NCBI GenBank assembly: GCA_002713145.1
Contig: PAVS01000024.1
Location: forward strand, 1-64,000
Reading direction: 5' to 3'
Origin: Halobacteriovoraceae bacterium
GTDB taxonomy: Bacteria; Bdellovibrionota; Bacteriovoracia; Bacteriovoracales; Bacteriovoracaceae
DNA length: 64,000 nt
Shown here: piece by piece, positions 35,568 to 43,686 of the stretch
Layout: every line of letters starts with the position of its first letter
Position numbering within the stretch: the first letter of the stretch is position 1
The notes under the pieces: generated by a model
What the model was told of the DNA's origin: nothing
Seen by the model: only the letters and a program-made list of their open reading frames with translations
Database searches by the model: none
Program-made: the position numbers and the translations under genes

Positions 35568-35996
35568 TTAGAATCTATCGATAATTTCATTTTTTTCAAA
35601 AAAGTAAGCCAATTCTCTTTCTGCAGATTGAGGAGAATCAGAACCATGAACAGCATTTTCACCAATCGATTTAGCATAAAGCTTTCTGATTGTTCCATCA
35701 GCTGCTTCAGCAGGATTTGTCGCTCCCATGATTTCTCTGTTTTTAGCAACGGCATTTTCACCTTCTAAACACATAAGCATCACTGGACCAGAAGTCATAA
35801 ACTCAACGAGTTCTCCAAAGAAAGGTCTCTCTTTATGTTCAATATAAAAGCCTTCAGCTTTCTCTTTAGAAAGCTGAGTGAATTTTGCAGCAGCAATTCT
35901 GAGTCCGTTTTTTTCAAAAATAGCTATAATATTTCCAATGTTATTATCAGCAGTAGCGTTTGGTTTAATAATTGAAAACGTTTTTTCATTGGCCAT
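35568..35996 (-). CDS. ndk: Nucleoside diphosphate kinase
   Basis: The 142-residue protein is full length. NDK passes the gamma-phosphate between nucleotides through a phospho-His: the active-site His is in [20 protein letters not shown] (about 113-132). [11 protein letters not shown], the Lys of the nucleotide site, opens it. It follows sucD by 39 bases in the same direction, making a sucCD-ndk operon, a common pairing since succinyl-CoA synthetase produces a nucleoside triphosphate. Confidence 0.97.
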   Translation of the reverse strand: MANEKTFSIIKPNATADNNIGNIIAIFEKNGLRIAAAKFTQLSKEKAEGFYIEHKERPFFGELVEFMTSGPVMLMCLEGENAVAKNREIMGATNPAEAADGTIRKLYAKSIGENAVHGSDSPQSAERELAYFFEKNEIIDRF

Positions 35997-36035
35997 TTGT
36001 ATTTCTCCTTAAATAATTTTTTTAACTATTTACCT

Positions 36036-36905
36036 TTATTTTAAAACTTGCGCAACTTTTTCACCCAATTCGGCTGGTGATCTTGCGATTGTCACTCCAC
36101 ATTCTTCAAGAACTTTGAATTTAGCTTCAGCTGTATCATCTCCACCAGAGATAATAGCACCTGCGTGCCCCATTCTTTTCCCTTTAGGAGCTGATGCACC
36201 AGCAATAAAGGAAACAACTGGCTTAGACATATTTTCTTTGATCCATCTTCCAGCATCTGTTTCTGCATTACCACCGATTTCTCCAATCATGATGACAGCA
36301 TCTGTATCAGGATCTTTTTCAAATAACTCTAAGCAATCAATAAAGTTCGTTCCATTGACTGGGTCTCCACCAATACCAACACAAGTTGATTGGCCAATTT
36401 CTCTTTGAGTTAATTGAAAGACTGCTTCATAGGTAAGAGTTCCAGATCGGGAAATAACCCCTACTCTACCTGGCATATGAATATGGCCTGGCATAATACC
36501 AATTTTACACTCACCTGGAGTGATAATCCCTGGGCAGTTTGGACCAATAAGACGTGAAGACGACTTGGCCAAGGCACTTTTAACTTTCACCATATCATTG
36601 ATTGGAATCCCTTCAGTAATCGCAATGATGAGGGGAACTTCTGCATCAATACACTCTAGAATTGAATCAGCAGCAAATGGCGGTGGAACAAATACCATCG
36701 CAGCGTTTGCACCGGTTTGAGCGACACACTCTGTAATAGTATTAAAAACAGGAATTCCTTCATGAGTCATTCCGCCTTTACCTGGAGTCACTCCCCCTAC
36801 TACGTTCGTTCCGTAATCTCGACACTGAAGTGTATGAAAAGTTCCTTGTTTTCCCGTTACACCAATTGTCATTAATTTTGTATCTCTTCCGACTAAAATT
36901 GCCAT
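36036..36905 (-). CDS. sucD: Succinyl-CoA synthetase alpha subunit
   Basis: The 289-residue subunit binds CoA and carries the catalytic phospho-His: [18 protein letters not shown], then [10 protein letters not shown] and the phosphorylated His in [11 protein letters not shown] (about residue 246). It pairs with SucC to make ATP or GTP from succinyl-CoA. The ATG overlaps the sucC stop (TAATG), so translation is coupled. Confidence 0.97.
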   Translation of the reverse strand: MAILVGRDTKLMTIGVTGKQGTFHTLQCRDYGTNVVGGVTPGKGGMTHEGIPVFNTITECVAQTGANAAMVFVPPPFAADSILECIDAEVPLIIAITEGIPINDMVKVKSALAKSSSRLIGPNCPGIITPGECKIGIMPGHIHMPGRVGVISRSGTLTYEAVFQLTQREIGQSTCVGIGGDPVNGTNFIDCLELFEKDPDTDAVIMIGEIGGNAETDAGRWIKENMSKPVVSFIAGASAPKGKRMGHAGAIISGGDDTAEAKFKVLEECGVTIARSPAELGEKVAQVLK

Positions 36906-38077
36906 TATTTCGCCTCCCCATTTGCAGCTTCTACAACTTTTTTCGCTGCATCTGCAAGATCATCTGCTGGAGTAATCTTTAAACCCGACTCAGCTAAAAT
37001 CTTTTTACCAATGTTCACATTTGTACCCTCAAGTCTTACGACGAGAGGAACTTTTAATTCAAGTTCTTTTGCAGCTGCGACAACACCTTCAGCGATGATG
37101 TCACACTTCATGATCCCACCAAAAATATTAACGAGTATGGCATTTACATTTGAGTCCTCAAGAATAATTTCGAAAGCCTTTTGAACGGTTTCTTTAGTCG
37201 CTCCTCCCCCAACATCTAAAAAGTTGGCAGGACTTCCACCAAAAATTTTAATAATATCGAGAGTTCCCATGGCCAGACCAGCACCATTAACTAAACATCC
37301 AATATTTCCATCAAGAGAAATATAAGATAGCCCGTGCTTACCAGCCTCTAATTCTTGTGGACTCTCTTCAGTAATGTCTCTTAATTCTTCCACCTCTGGA
37401 TGTCTATAAAGAGCATTATCATCAAAATTTAATTTTGCATCGAGTGCAATGACATCACCGGATTTCGTTGTCACAAGTGGATTGATTTCAGCAATAGAGC
37501 AGTCTTTTTCAATATACATATTATAAAGACCCTCAAAAAACTTCATGGCTTTCTTCAAAGTATCACCTGAAAGTCCAATTCCAAAACCAAGCTTTCTCCC
37601 CACATAAGGAGTGTAACCAACAGCCGGATCAATACAGGCTTTAATGATTTTCTCTGGAGTTTCAGCAGCGACTTTCTCTATTTCGACTCCACCTTCACGG
37701 CTGGCCATCATAGTAATAAGTGAACGATCTCTATCGAGAACAATACCCACATAGTACTCATGTTCAATATCGCAACCTTCTTCAATAAGAATGGTATTTA
37801 CTTCTTTACCTTCTGGACCAGTTTGGTGAGTCACGAGAGTCATTCCAAGAATATCTGAAGCGTGTTTTTTTACTTCATCTAACGACTTCGCTAATTTTAC
37901 TCCACCACCTTTTCCTCTTCCACCGGCATGAATTTGAGCCTTTACAACCCAAATATCTCCACCGAGTTTTTTAGCCACATTGACTGCCTCATCTGCAGTT
38001 TTCGCAGTTCCACCTTTAAGGACGCTAATATCAGCTTGCCTCATCAGTTCCTTAGCCTGATATTCATGAACGTTCAT
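36905..38077 (-). CDS. sucC: Succinyl-CoA synthetase beta subunit
   Basis: The start ATG at 38077 gives [12 protein letters not shown], matching SucC family starts, and has AGGAG 6 bases upstream; the longer frame (38098) is not needed. The ~390-residue protein has an ATP-grasp domain ([20 protein letters not shown], about 44-63; AEINPLVT, about 199) and the C-terminal CoA-ligase domain ([14 protein letters not shown] and [25 protein letters not shown]). First gene of sucC-sucD-ndk. Confidence 0.97.
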   Translation of the reverse strand: MNVHEYQAKELMRQADISVLKGGTAKTADEAVNVAKKLGGDIWVVKAQIHAGGRGKGGGVKLAKSLDEVKKHASDILGMTLVTHQTGPEGKEVNTILIEEGCDIEHEYYVGIVLDRDRSLITMMASREGGVEIEKVAAETPEKIIKACIDPAVGYTPYVGRKLGFGIGLSGDTLKKAMKFFEGLYNMYIEKDCSIAEINPLVTTKSGDVIALDAKLNFDDNALYRHPEVEELRDITEESPQELEAGKHGLSYISLDGNIGCLVNGAGLAMGTLDIIKIFGGSPANFLDVGGGATKETVQKAFEIILEDSNVNAILVNIFGGIMKCDIIAEGVVAAAKELELKVPLVVRLEGTNVNIGKKILAESGLKITPADDLADAAKKVVEAANGEAK

Positions 38078-38102
38078 ATGTTCTCCTTTTAAATTCAAGT
38101 AG

Positions 38103-38130
38103 ATTATAGACGTTTTTTACTGCTTATCAA
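38103..38130 (-). promoter_or_regulatory. sucCD-ndk promoter
   Basis: On the minus strand TTGATA (38130-38125) and TATAAT (38108-38103) are separated by 16 bases, 26 bases upstream of the sucC start codon. The transcription start would be near 38096. Confidence 0.75.
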
Positions 38131-38269
38131 CTTAGATCTCAGAATTAGTACAAATAACGCTTGTGCAAAAACACTGTGCGAAACAGGATAGAGCAGTAAA
38201 ACAATCAGTTTTTAAACTATGCAATATTCTACACTTTCAAAGAAGTCATCAATCAGTTAAATTGGTAAG

Positions 38270-39139
38270 ATGAAAAAATATCTGCTTCACCCTGCAACTT
38301 TTAAACTTGATGGTGGCGCCATGTTTGGCATCATCCCCAAACCCCTTTGGCAAAAAAAAATAATACCTGATGATAAGAATAGAATTCTTATGTCTCTGCG
38401 TGTTGTCTATCTAGAACTTGGAGAGCGTAAGATACTCATTGATACAGGTATCGGTGATTATCATAGTGAAAAGTTTAACCATCAGTTTGATATTCAAGGC
38501 AAAGAAAAGCCTATTGAAGCCCTACTCAAAGAATATTTTCAGATAGGTGGAGAAGCCATTACAGATATCATTCTCACTCACCTACACTTTGATCATGTGG
38601 GTGGGCTCGGCACAGGGGAAAACTCTAAAGAGTTGGCTTTTCCTAACGCCACCATTCACCTCCATAAAAAACACTTTGAATACTCACTCAAACCAACGGT
38701 AAGGGATCAAGGTTCTTTTCACACCCACTTCTATCTTCCCCTTATCGAAAAGTATAAAGATAAGAACCAAATTCATTTTTTAAATGATGATAGTGGAGTC
38801 ATCATGCAAGAGGGTGATGAAAAAATTGAGTATGTTATCTCTAAAGGTCATACACCTTATATGATCCATCCCATTTTTGATAAATATATTTACATGGCAG
38901 ATCTTGTGCCGATGGAGCATCATATAAATCTCCCTTGGGTGATGGGATATGACATAGAGCCTGGAGTGACGACTCAATTTAAAGAGCAGATCTATAAGTT
39001 AATTATGCAAAGAAATCTTAAAATGATTTTTGAACATGACCACGAGACACTTTACTCAAGTCTTGCTCAAGATGAAAGAAAATCGTTTATAGCAAAAGAC
39101 AGTGTCAAAGCGGCTTCACCTGTAGAGAAACTCGCTTAA
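38270..39139 (+). CDS. Metallo-beta-lactamase-fold hydrolase
   Basis: The 289-residue cytoplasmic protein has the MBL-fold zinc motif HLHFDHVGGLG (about 104-114), the DTGIGDY turn (about 60), HLHKKHFEY and a later metal region TPYMIHP and YMADLVPMEHH. The start KKYLLHPATFKLDGGAMFG resembles the glyoxalase-II-like/lactonase-like branch. Substrate is unknown. AAATTGGTAAG leaves a weak binding site. It is a stand-alone gene whose stop shares TTAA with the convergent GYF_2 gene. Confidence 0.85.
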   Translation: MKKYLLHPATFKLDGGAMFGIIPKPLWQKKIIPDDKNRILMSLRVVYLELGERKILIDTGIGDYHSEKFNHQFDIQGKEKPIEALLKEYFQIGGEAITDIILTHLHFDHVGGLGTGENSKELAFPNATIHLHKKHFEYSLKPTVRDQGSFHTHFYLPLIEKYKDKNQIHFLNDDSGVIMQEGDEKIEYVISKGHTPYMIHPIFDKYIYMADLVPMEHHINLPWVMGYDIEPGVTTQFKEQIYKLIMQRNLKMIFEHDHETLYSSLAQDERKSFIAKDSVKAASPVEKLA

Positions 39140-40677
39140 AGTTCTTCGATCTTCTTTTCACACTGAGTGATAATAAGGTTTATTTTGAGAAGAGTCTCAT
39201 ATTTGAATTCTTGGTATTTTTCTGGAGTCAATTCCCTGACATTCGTTGACTTTAAGTTCTCTAATACACTCATAGATTCTTCACCTATTTCTCTCGCTAG
39301 TTCCGTTAGCTTTTTGTATTCAGAAAGAACTCTTATTTTATCTTTAAAATTTTGCTGAGCAATCTTTTCGTACTTAGCTTCAATGGACTGAACAAAGCTC
39401 GTAAAAAAGATTCCGTAATTAGATTTATAGACTCGTTCAAACTCACTCACAGACTGCAACCACTCTTCTTTAGGTGATTCAAATGTTGCTTCCAGCGACT
39501 GTCTGATACTTTCAGTAATGCCTTTTATGGTTCTATACTCCTCAATAAGATCTTCCCAGAAACGTCTCTCATTGGAATTTTTCTTTGCTTGTTCACGTGC
39601 CAATGCCTTCTTGAATTCAGCATGGTGTAAGCTTGTTATCAGTACGTTATCAAGGTAGCGAAATTGTTTTTCTCTTTGTTCAAAAAGTCGGTTAATGAGT
39701 GGCTGCTCTAGATCTTTTACCGTGTAAATTTCAGCGTCATAATACCCATCGAGAAACTTCGTCCCTTGGACAAATTGAAATTCTTTTAAAGTTATAAGAT
39801 GTTTTTCTAATTCACCTCTGGACTTCACTTCGACTCGGGTGTCTCCTAAAACTCTATGATTTAAGCTTTTGAGATTAATAAAGACTTCTCCTTCTAGAGG
39901 AATATTTGTTGAAATCCATAAGGTTCTTTTATCTGTAGCAAGTGAAAAAGCAAAGTGACTGTCTCTCGAATCAATCATTGCAACTTTGGATAGCCTTTCA
40001 TAATCTTCCAAGCTCATTGTAGAGGGTCTAGAAAAAACATCATCAGTTTGTAAAAAGTAATAAAGAATAGGTAGTCCGATAATGAGGACTATTCCGGCTA
40101 TAACCGTATGGCGAATAAGCTTTTGGATTTTTTTCTCTTGCTTAATAACATCAGTTTCAAGATCAAAAACGTCCTCTAATTGAACTTCCGTTTCAGATTC
40201 ATCGATCGCTTTGGTTCTTTTTATGGGTTTCTTTTTCTTCTTACTTACAACTTTAGGTTGTTCTGGTGGTGGGGCAAGTGTCAATTCACTAGGGAGATCC
40301 GGTGGAAGATCGGGAGGCAAATCATCGTCTCTCGTCACATTTTCTTCTGGTTTACCTTCTATGACTTCCTCGAAAGATTCAGGCTCATTGGGGATTTGAG
40401 GTAATATATCTTCAACGACTTCAGGTTCAACAGCAGGCTCTTCAGAGCAAACAACTTCTTCAAAATATTCTTCAGTTGCTTCATTGATGACTTCAATCTC
40501 TTGCTGGTCTTTTTCTGCTCCTGCTAAAAAAACCTCTTGATAACTTTGAGATGACTCCCAGCCTTCTTTCCAGACAAGGGTGTCAGCATCAAGCTCTCCA
40601 CTTTTAAATAGTTGATGTAGAACTTCTTCAGTGAATGGCCCAAGATGATCATTATCTCGAATTAAAAACCAGTCCAT
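39136..40677 (-). CDS. GYF_2-domain membrane protein, unknown role
   Basis: Residues 1-50 (MDWFLIRDNDHLGPFTEEVL, ELDADTLVWKEGWESS) match the GYF_2 domain often found at the N-terminus of bacterial membrane proteins. An acidic and Pro-rich linker (PPDLPPDLPSELTLAPPPE, about 125-145) and a basic run (KKKKKPIKRTK) follow. One transmembrane helix (HTVIAGIVLIIGLPILYYFL, about 191-210) leads to a ~300-residue charged domain outside the cytoplasm, in part helical. GYF_2 would lie in the cytoplasm. The cytoplasmic and periplasmic partners are not apparent. Confidence 0.75.
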   Translation of the reverse strand: MDWFLIRDNDHLGPFTEEVLHQLFKSGELDADTLVWKEGWESSQSYQEVFLAGAEKDQQEIEVINEATEEYFEEVVCSEEPAVEPEVVEDILPQIPNEPESFEEVIEGKPEENVTRDDDLPPDLPPDLPSELTLAPPPEQPKVVSKKKKKPIKRTKAIDESETEVQLEDVFDLETDVIKQEKKIQKLIRHTVIAGIVLIIGLPILYYFLQTDDVFSRPSTMSLEDYERLSKVAMIDSRDSHFAFSLATDKRTLWISTNIPLEGEVFINLKSLNHRVLGDTRVEVKSRGELEKHLITLKEFQFVQGTKFLDGYYDAEIYTVKDLEQPLINRLFEQREKQFRYLDNVLITSLHHAEFKKALAREQAKKNSNERRFWEDLIEEYRTIKGITESIRQSLEATFESPKEEWLQSVSEFERVYKSNYGIFFTSFVQSIEAKYEKIAQQNFKDKIRVLSEYKKLTELAREIGEESMSVLENLKSTNVRELTPEKYQEFKYETLLKINLIITQCEKKIEEL

Positions 40678-40747
40678 AATACTCAGTTTGCTCTCTCATT
40701 AGTTTAGCTTATAATAATTAGTATTATATATTAATTAGGTTCACACA

Positions 40748-41653
40748 ATGAAAATTAACAAACGCACTCAAGAATCCATCAGCCCCCACCTTTCATTTTC
40801 ACCGCAAAAGGATGAAGTTTATTCACGAATGATTTTAACTTCACCAAGTGACCAAGGAGTCATGAGAAATTTAGGAAGAAATGGTGCGTGTTATGGGCCA
40901 GAAGCACTTATCAACAGTTTAAAAAAATTCAATAGTCATTTTAAATTAAAAGATAATGAAAAGTTTCTTATACAAAATGTTTGGCAGGAGCTTCAGGATT
41001 CTTTTGAAGCCAATCAAAATGCGAGTGCAAATTTAATAGCTCAAAATATTGAACAGCATACTCCCCAGAAATTGGTTCATCTAGGAGGGGGACATGATCA
41101 TATTTATCCTCTCTTAAAAGGAATTGAGCAGAGTGAGGCATTTAAGAATATTGTGATTCTTAACTTAGATGCTCATTGTGATACCAGAGTAGATACTTCG
41201 AGTCACTCCGGGACTCCTTTTAGAGATTATGACCGCCAGGGAGATCTCCCTTTTCATCTCATCCAATTTGGAATTCATGAATATGCCAACTCTAGATCAA
41301 CTTTAGAAAAGCTTAAAAGAGGAAGTGAAGAGCATTACTTCTACAACCAATCCCTTCATCAAGACTTTGTACTCAAAGATCTTTTAACCAATATTCCTTT
41401 TAAGATCGGTAAAGAAACAGCTTTTGTTTTGAGTCTCGATTGTGATGGGATTCAAGGTGAAAGCATGCCGGCAGTGAGCTGTGTGAACTCGAATGGAATT
41501 AAGCCTGAACAAGTGTTTCACTTTATCCAAGAGTTAAATAAGTGGGAGACAAAATCTTTTTTTGGAGTTTATGAATTTAATCCCGTTTATGACACACCTT
41601 CACATTATGGGCGTAGACTTATTTCGCATTTCGTTTATGAGTATTTAAAATAA
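40748..41653 (+). CDS. Ureohydrolase family protein (arginase/agmatinase/formimidoylglutamase)
   Basis: The 301-residue cytoplasmic enzyme has the binuclear manganese site of the family: GGGHDHIYPLL (about 112-122), LNLDAHCDTRVDTSSHSGTPF (about 137-157) and LSLDCDGIQGESMPAVS (about 231-247). The general reaction is hydrolysis of a guanidinium-containing substrate to urea or formamide and an amine. Which substrate is used cannot be decided from the motifs. A strong bidirectional terminator follows. Confidence 0.85.
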   Translation: MKINKRTQESISPHLSFSPQKDEVYSRMILTSPSDQGVMRNLGRNGACYGPEALINSLKKFNSHFKLKDNEKFLIQNVWQELQDSFEANQNASANLIAQNIEQHTPQKLVHLGGGHDHIYPLLKGIEQSEAFKNIVILNLDAHCDTRVDTSSHSGTPFRDYDRQGDLPFHLIQFGIHEYANSRSTLEKLKRGSEEHYFYNQSLHQDFVLKDLLTNIPFKIGKETAFVLSLDCDGIQGESMPAVSCVNSNGIKPEQVFHFIQELNKWETKSFFGVYEFNPVYDTPSHYGRRLISHFVYEYLK

Positions 41654-41687
41654 AAAAGCCCACTGAGAATTCAGCGGGCTTTTTTTT
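41652..41687 (+). terminator. Bidirectional terminator between ureohydrolase gene and RNA candidate
   Basis: AAGCCCACTGA-GAAT-TCAGCGGGCTT forms a stem with one mismatch, flanked by A-runs on the left and eight T on the right, so it can stop transcription from both directions. Confidence 0.85.
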
Positions 41688-41725
41688 CGAGAGACATAAG
41701 GAGAAGTTATAAAAAATTCCTTTTC

Positions 41726-41904
41726 TTATAACCCCAACACACACGCCTATATAGTAAGCAAAGACTGTGCCAACTTTTCCAACGAGGAAGCACCATCTAA
41801 GTTACTGTTTATTGGTCATGACTGACCGTGATGCTATGTCAATATTTACGACCAAGGTGTCAGAGAATGCAACGCACGAAGGTCACACAGAGGTGGGCTT
41901 ATAA
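41726..41904. ncRNA. Candidate long-hairpin RNA, strand unclear
   Basis: The 378-base gap before pal has no ORF. TTATAACCCCAAC (41726-41738) pairs with GGTGGGCTTATAA (41892-41904) with two mismatches, enclosing a ~179-base element. Inside, CACC (41791-41794) and TTGGTC (41812-41817) pair with GACCAA (41850-41855) and GGTG (41856-41859). Alternative hairpins are GTGC...TTCC-AACGA-GGAA-GCAC (about 41767-41793) and GGTCA-TGAC-TGACC (41814-41827). The bidirectional terminator at 41652-41687 would end a minus-strand transcript. The rest (41905-42031) is A/T-rich and probably carries the pal promoter. Size and shape resemble 6S RNA, but no family signature was confirmed. Confidence 0.45.
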
Positions 41905-42031
41905 ATTTTTGCCTGAAATAAATATCTTTTAAATTCAATTCTTTATGGGATAATATTTTATAATATCAACAGCTTAAATAAAAAGTTAATACCTAATAAA
42001 TTAACATTAATTATTAAAAAAGGATTTTTAA

Positions 42032-42550
42032 ATGCAAGTTCTCTTAAGAAAAACTCTCGTTTGTTTAACAGTTATGTCTATGATTTTCATGGTCAGTTGT
42101 TCATCTGATTCTAAAAAAGAGTCTGAAAGTGACAGCGCATCTGACACTCTCGTAAGTGACCCAACTGGGGATTCAAACATCGAATTAAATGGATCAAGTG
42201 ATGACAGCACTGCTGGCCCTATCAAAACGATCTATTTTGACTTTAACTCTTCAGCTCTTACAAGTGCAGCTAAAGCAACTCTTAGTGAAAACGCTGAATA
42301 CCTCAAAATGAACGAAGCAGTGACAATTGAAGTTGAAGGTCATGCGGATGAAAGAGGTGGAGTTCAGTACAACTTAGCCTTAGGTGAAAAAAGAGCTAAT
42401 CGTGTAAAAGACTACTTAGTTGGACTTGGTGTAGCATCTGATAGAATTACGACTGTTTCTTACGGAAAAGATAGACCAGTTGCATACGGTCATGATGAAG
42501 AAGCTTGGTCAAAAAACAGAAGAGCAAACTTCGTTATTACTGCAAAGTAA
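42032..42550 (+). CDS. pal: Peptidoglycan-associated lipoprotein
   Basis: The 172-residue protein has a lipoprotein signal with the lipobox MVSCSSDS (Cys about 23), a Ser/Asp-rich linker, and an OmpA-like peptidoglycan-binding domain: IYFDFNSSALTSAAKATL, then EVEGHADERGGVQYNLALG and KRANRVKDYLVGLGV. Pal tethers the outer membrane to the cell wall and works with TolB. tolB is not in the window, but the DUF4398 and CpoB-like genes follow directly. AAAGGA 8 bases upstream. Confidence 0.95.
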   Translation: MQVLLRKTLVCLTVMSMIFMVSCSSDSKKESESDSASDTLVSDPTGDSNIELNGSSDDSTAGPIKTIYFDFNSSALTSAAKATLSENAEYLKMNEAVTIEVEGHADERGGVQYNLALGEKRANRVKDYLVGLGVASDRITTVSYGKDRPVAYGHDEEAWSKNRRANFVITAK

Positions 42551-42554
42551 TTTA

Positions 42555-42851
42555 ATGTCAAAGACACTCATCTTATTGTTTTTAATATTGTGCCTGGGTT
42601 GTGGCTTAACCACAACCAGGCCAAAACAAGAAATGAGTTACGCCCAAGCAGCTTTCCTAGCTGCGAAACAAGCGAAAGCTGAAGTCCATGCCCCCCAACT
42701 CTATCGCAAAGCTGAACTCCTCTACCTCAAAGCGAAATCTGCCTATAAGAGAAAGTATTTTAACAAAGCGAAGGAATACGCAGAACAATGCCAAAAATTC
42801 TCAGAACAAGCTGAGTATCAAGCTTTCCGCAAAGTAGCTTTAGGCGAATAA
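42555..42851 (+). CDS. DUF4398 lipoprotein
   Basis: The real start is the ATG at 42555; the longer frame overlaps pal. The 98-residue protein has a lipobox LILCLGCGL, then a helical DUF4398-like domain with alternating Ala/Lys: AQAAFLAAKQAKAEVHAPQL and KAELLYLKAKSAYKRKYF. DUF4398 proteins are outer-membrane lipoproteins of unknown role frequently encoded beside OmpA/Pal. It begins 4 bases after the pal stop. Confidence 0.85.
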   Translation: MSKTLILLFLILCLGCGLTTTRPKQEMSYAQAAFLAAKQAKAEVHAPQLYRKAELLYLKAKSAYKRKYFNKAKEYAEQCQKFSEQAEYQAFRKVALGE

Positions 42852-42920
42852 ACGCACATTATATTTTTCGATTCCTATTCTCTCATGTAAAATAAGCTAA
42901 ACTCTTTATAAGGATTTTGG

Positions 42921-43685
42921 ATGAAATTTTTTACATTATTACTCCCTTTTCTTCTCGTTTCTTGTTTTAAAACAGCTGAGCAAATTAAAAGAGAAGAACA
43001 AGTAGATCTACAGCTTAAACAAAGTCAGAAATTAGTATCAGAGTTAAGTAGCCAAGTGCAGGTTTTACAAAACCAACTGGCCGTCACAACAGGCCAAATT
43101 GAAGAGCTAGACCATACCAGTAAAAAACAATTACAAGATAAACAGCAAACCTATGCCCAATCATTAGAACAGATCAATGAAAAATTAAATTTGATTGAAG
43201 AGGACAATAAAAAGCTGAATGAAAAATTGGTGGTGTTACAAAACGATGTTAATGCTCAAAAGTCTTATATTAAGAAAGTGACAGGAACACTTTCTAAAAT
43301 GTCAGGAACCAGCACTCGCAGTTCTGCAAGCCAACTTCAAGAAGCTCATAAACAATTTGAAAAAAACAATTATGACAAAGCTAAAGACCTCTACCTTCAA
43401 GTATTATCTGATGGTAAAATTAATAACGCTCAAAAAAACCATGTTCGATTTAATGTAGGTCTTATTTCTTATATGGACAAAAAATATGATGAAGGTCTGG
43501 TCTACTTTAGTAAGATTTATACAAAATGGCCAAAGAGTTCATTTGCTCCTCGGTCTTTACTCTATATAGCTAGATCATTTGATAAGTTGGGAAAAAAGGA
43601 TGAAGCAGCAGCGAGTTACCAAGAACTGATCAATAACTACCCTCAATCAAACCATGCTAAAACAGCTAAAAAAGAAATGAATTAA
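42921..43685 (+). CDS. CpoB/YbgF-like lipoprotein
   Basis: The 254-residue protein has a lipobox (LLVSCFKTA), a long coiled coil (about 28-125), and C-terminal TPR-type repeats (KQFEKNNYDKAKDLYLQVL, KKYDEGLVYFSKIYTKWPKS, KDEAAASYQELINNYPQS). This matches CpoB (YbgF), which links PBP1B and Tol function in E. coli, except that CpoB is usually a periplasmic soluble protein while this one seems lipidated. AAGGA precedes the start. It follows the DUF4398 gene by 69 bases and precedes the cytochrome gene by 1 base. Confidence 0.85.
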   Translation: MKFFTLLLPFLLVSCFKTAEQIKREEQVDLQLKQSQKLVSELSSQVQVLQNQLAVTTGQIEELDHTSKKQLQDKQQTYAQSLEQINEKLNLIEEDNKKLNEKLVVLQNDVNAQKSYIKKVTGTLSKMSGTSTRSSASQLQEAHKQFEKNNYDKAKDLYLQVLSDGKINNAQKNHVRFNVGLISYMDKKYDEGLVYFSKIYTKWPKSSFAPRSLLYIARSFDKLGKKDEAAASYQELINNYPQSNHAKTAKKEMN

Positions 43686-43686
43686 T

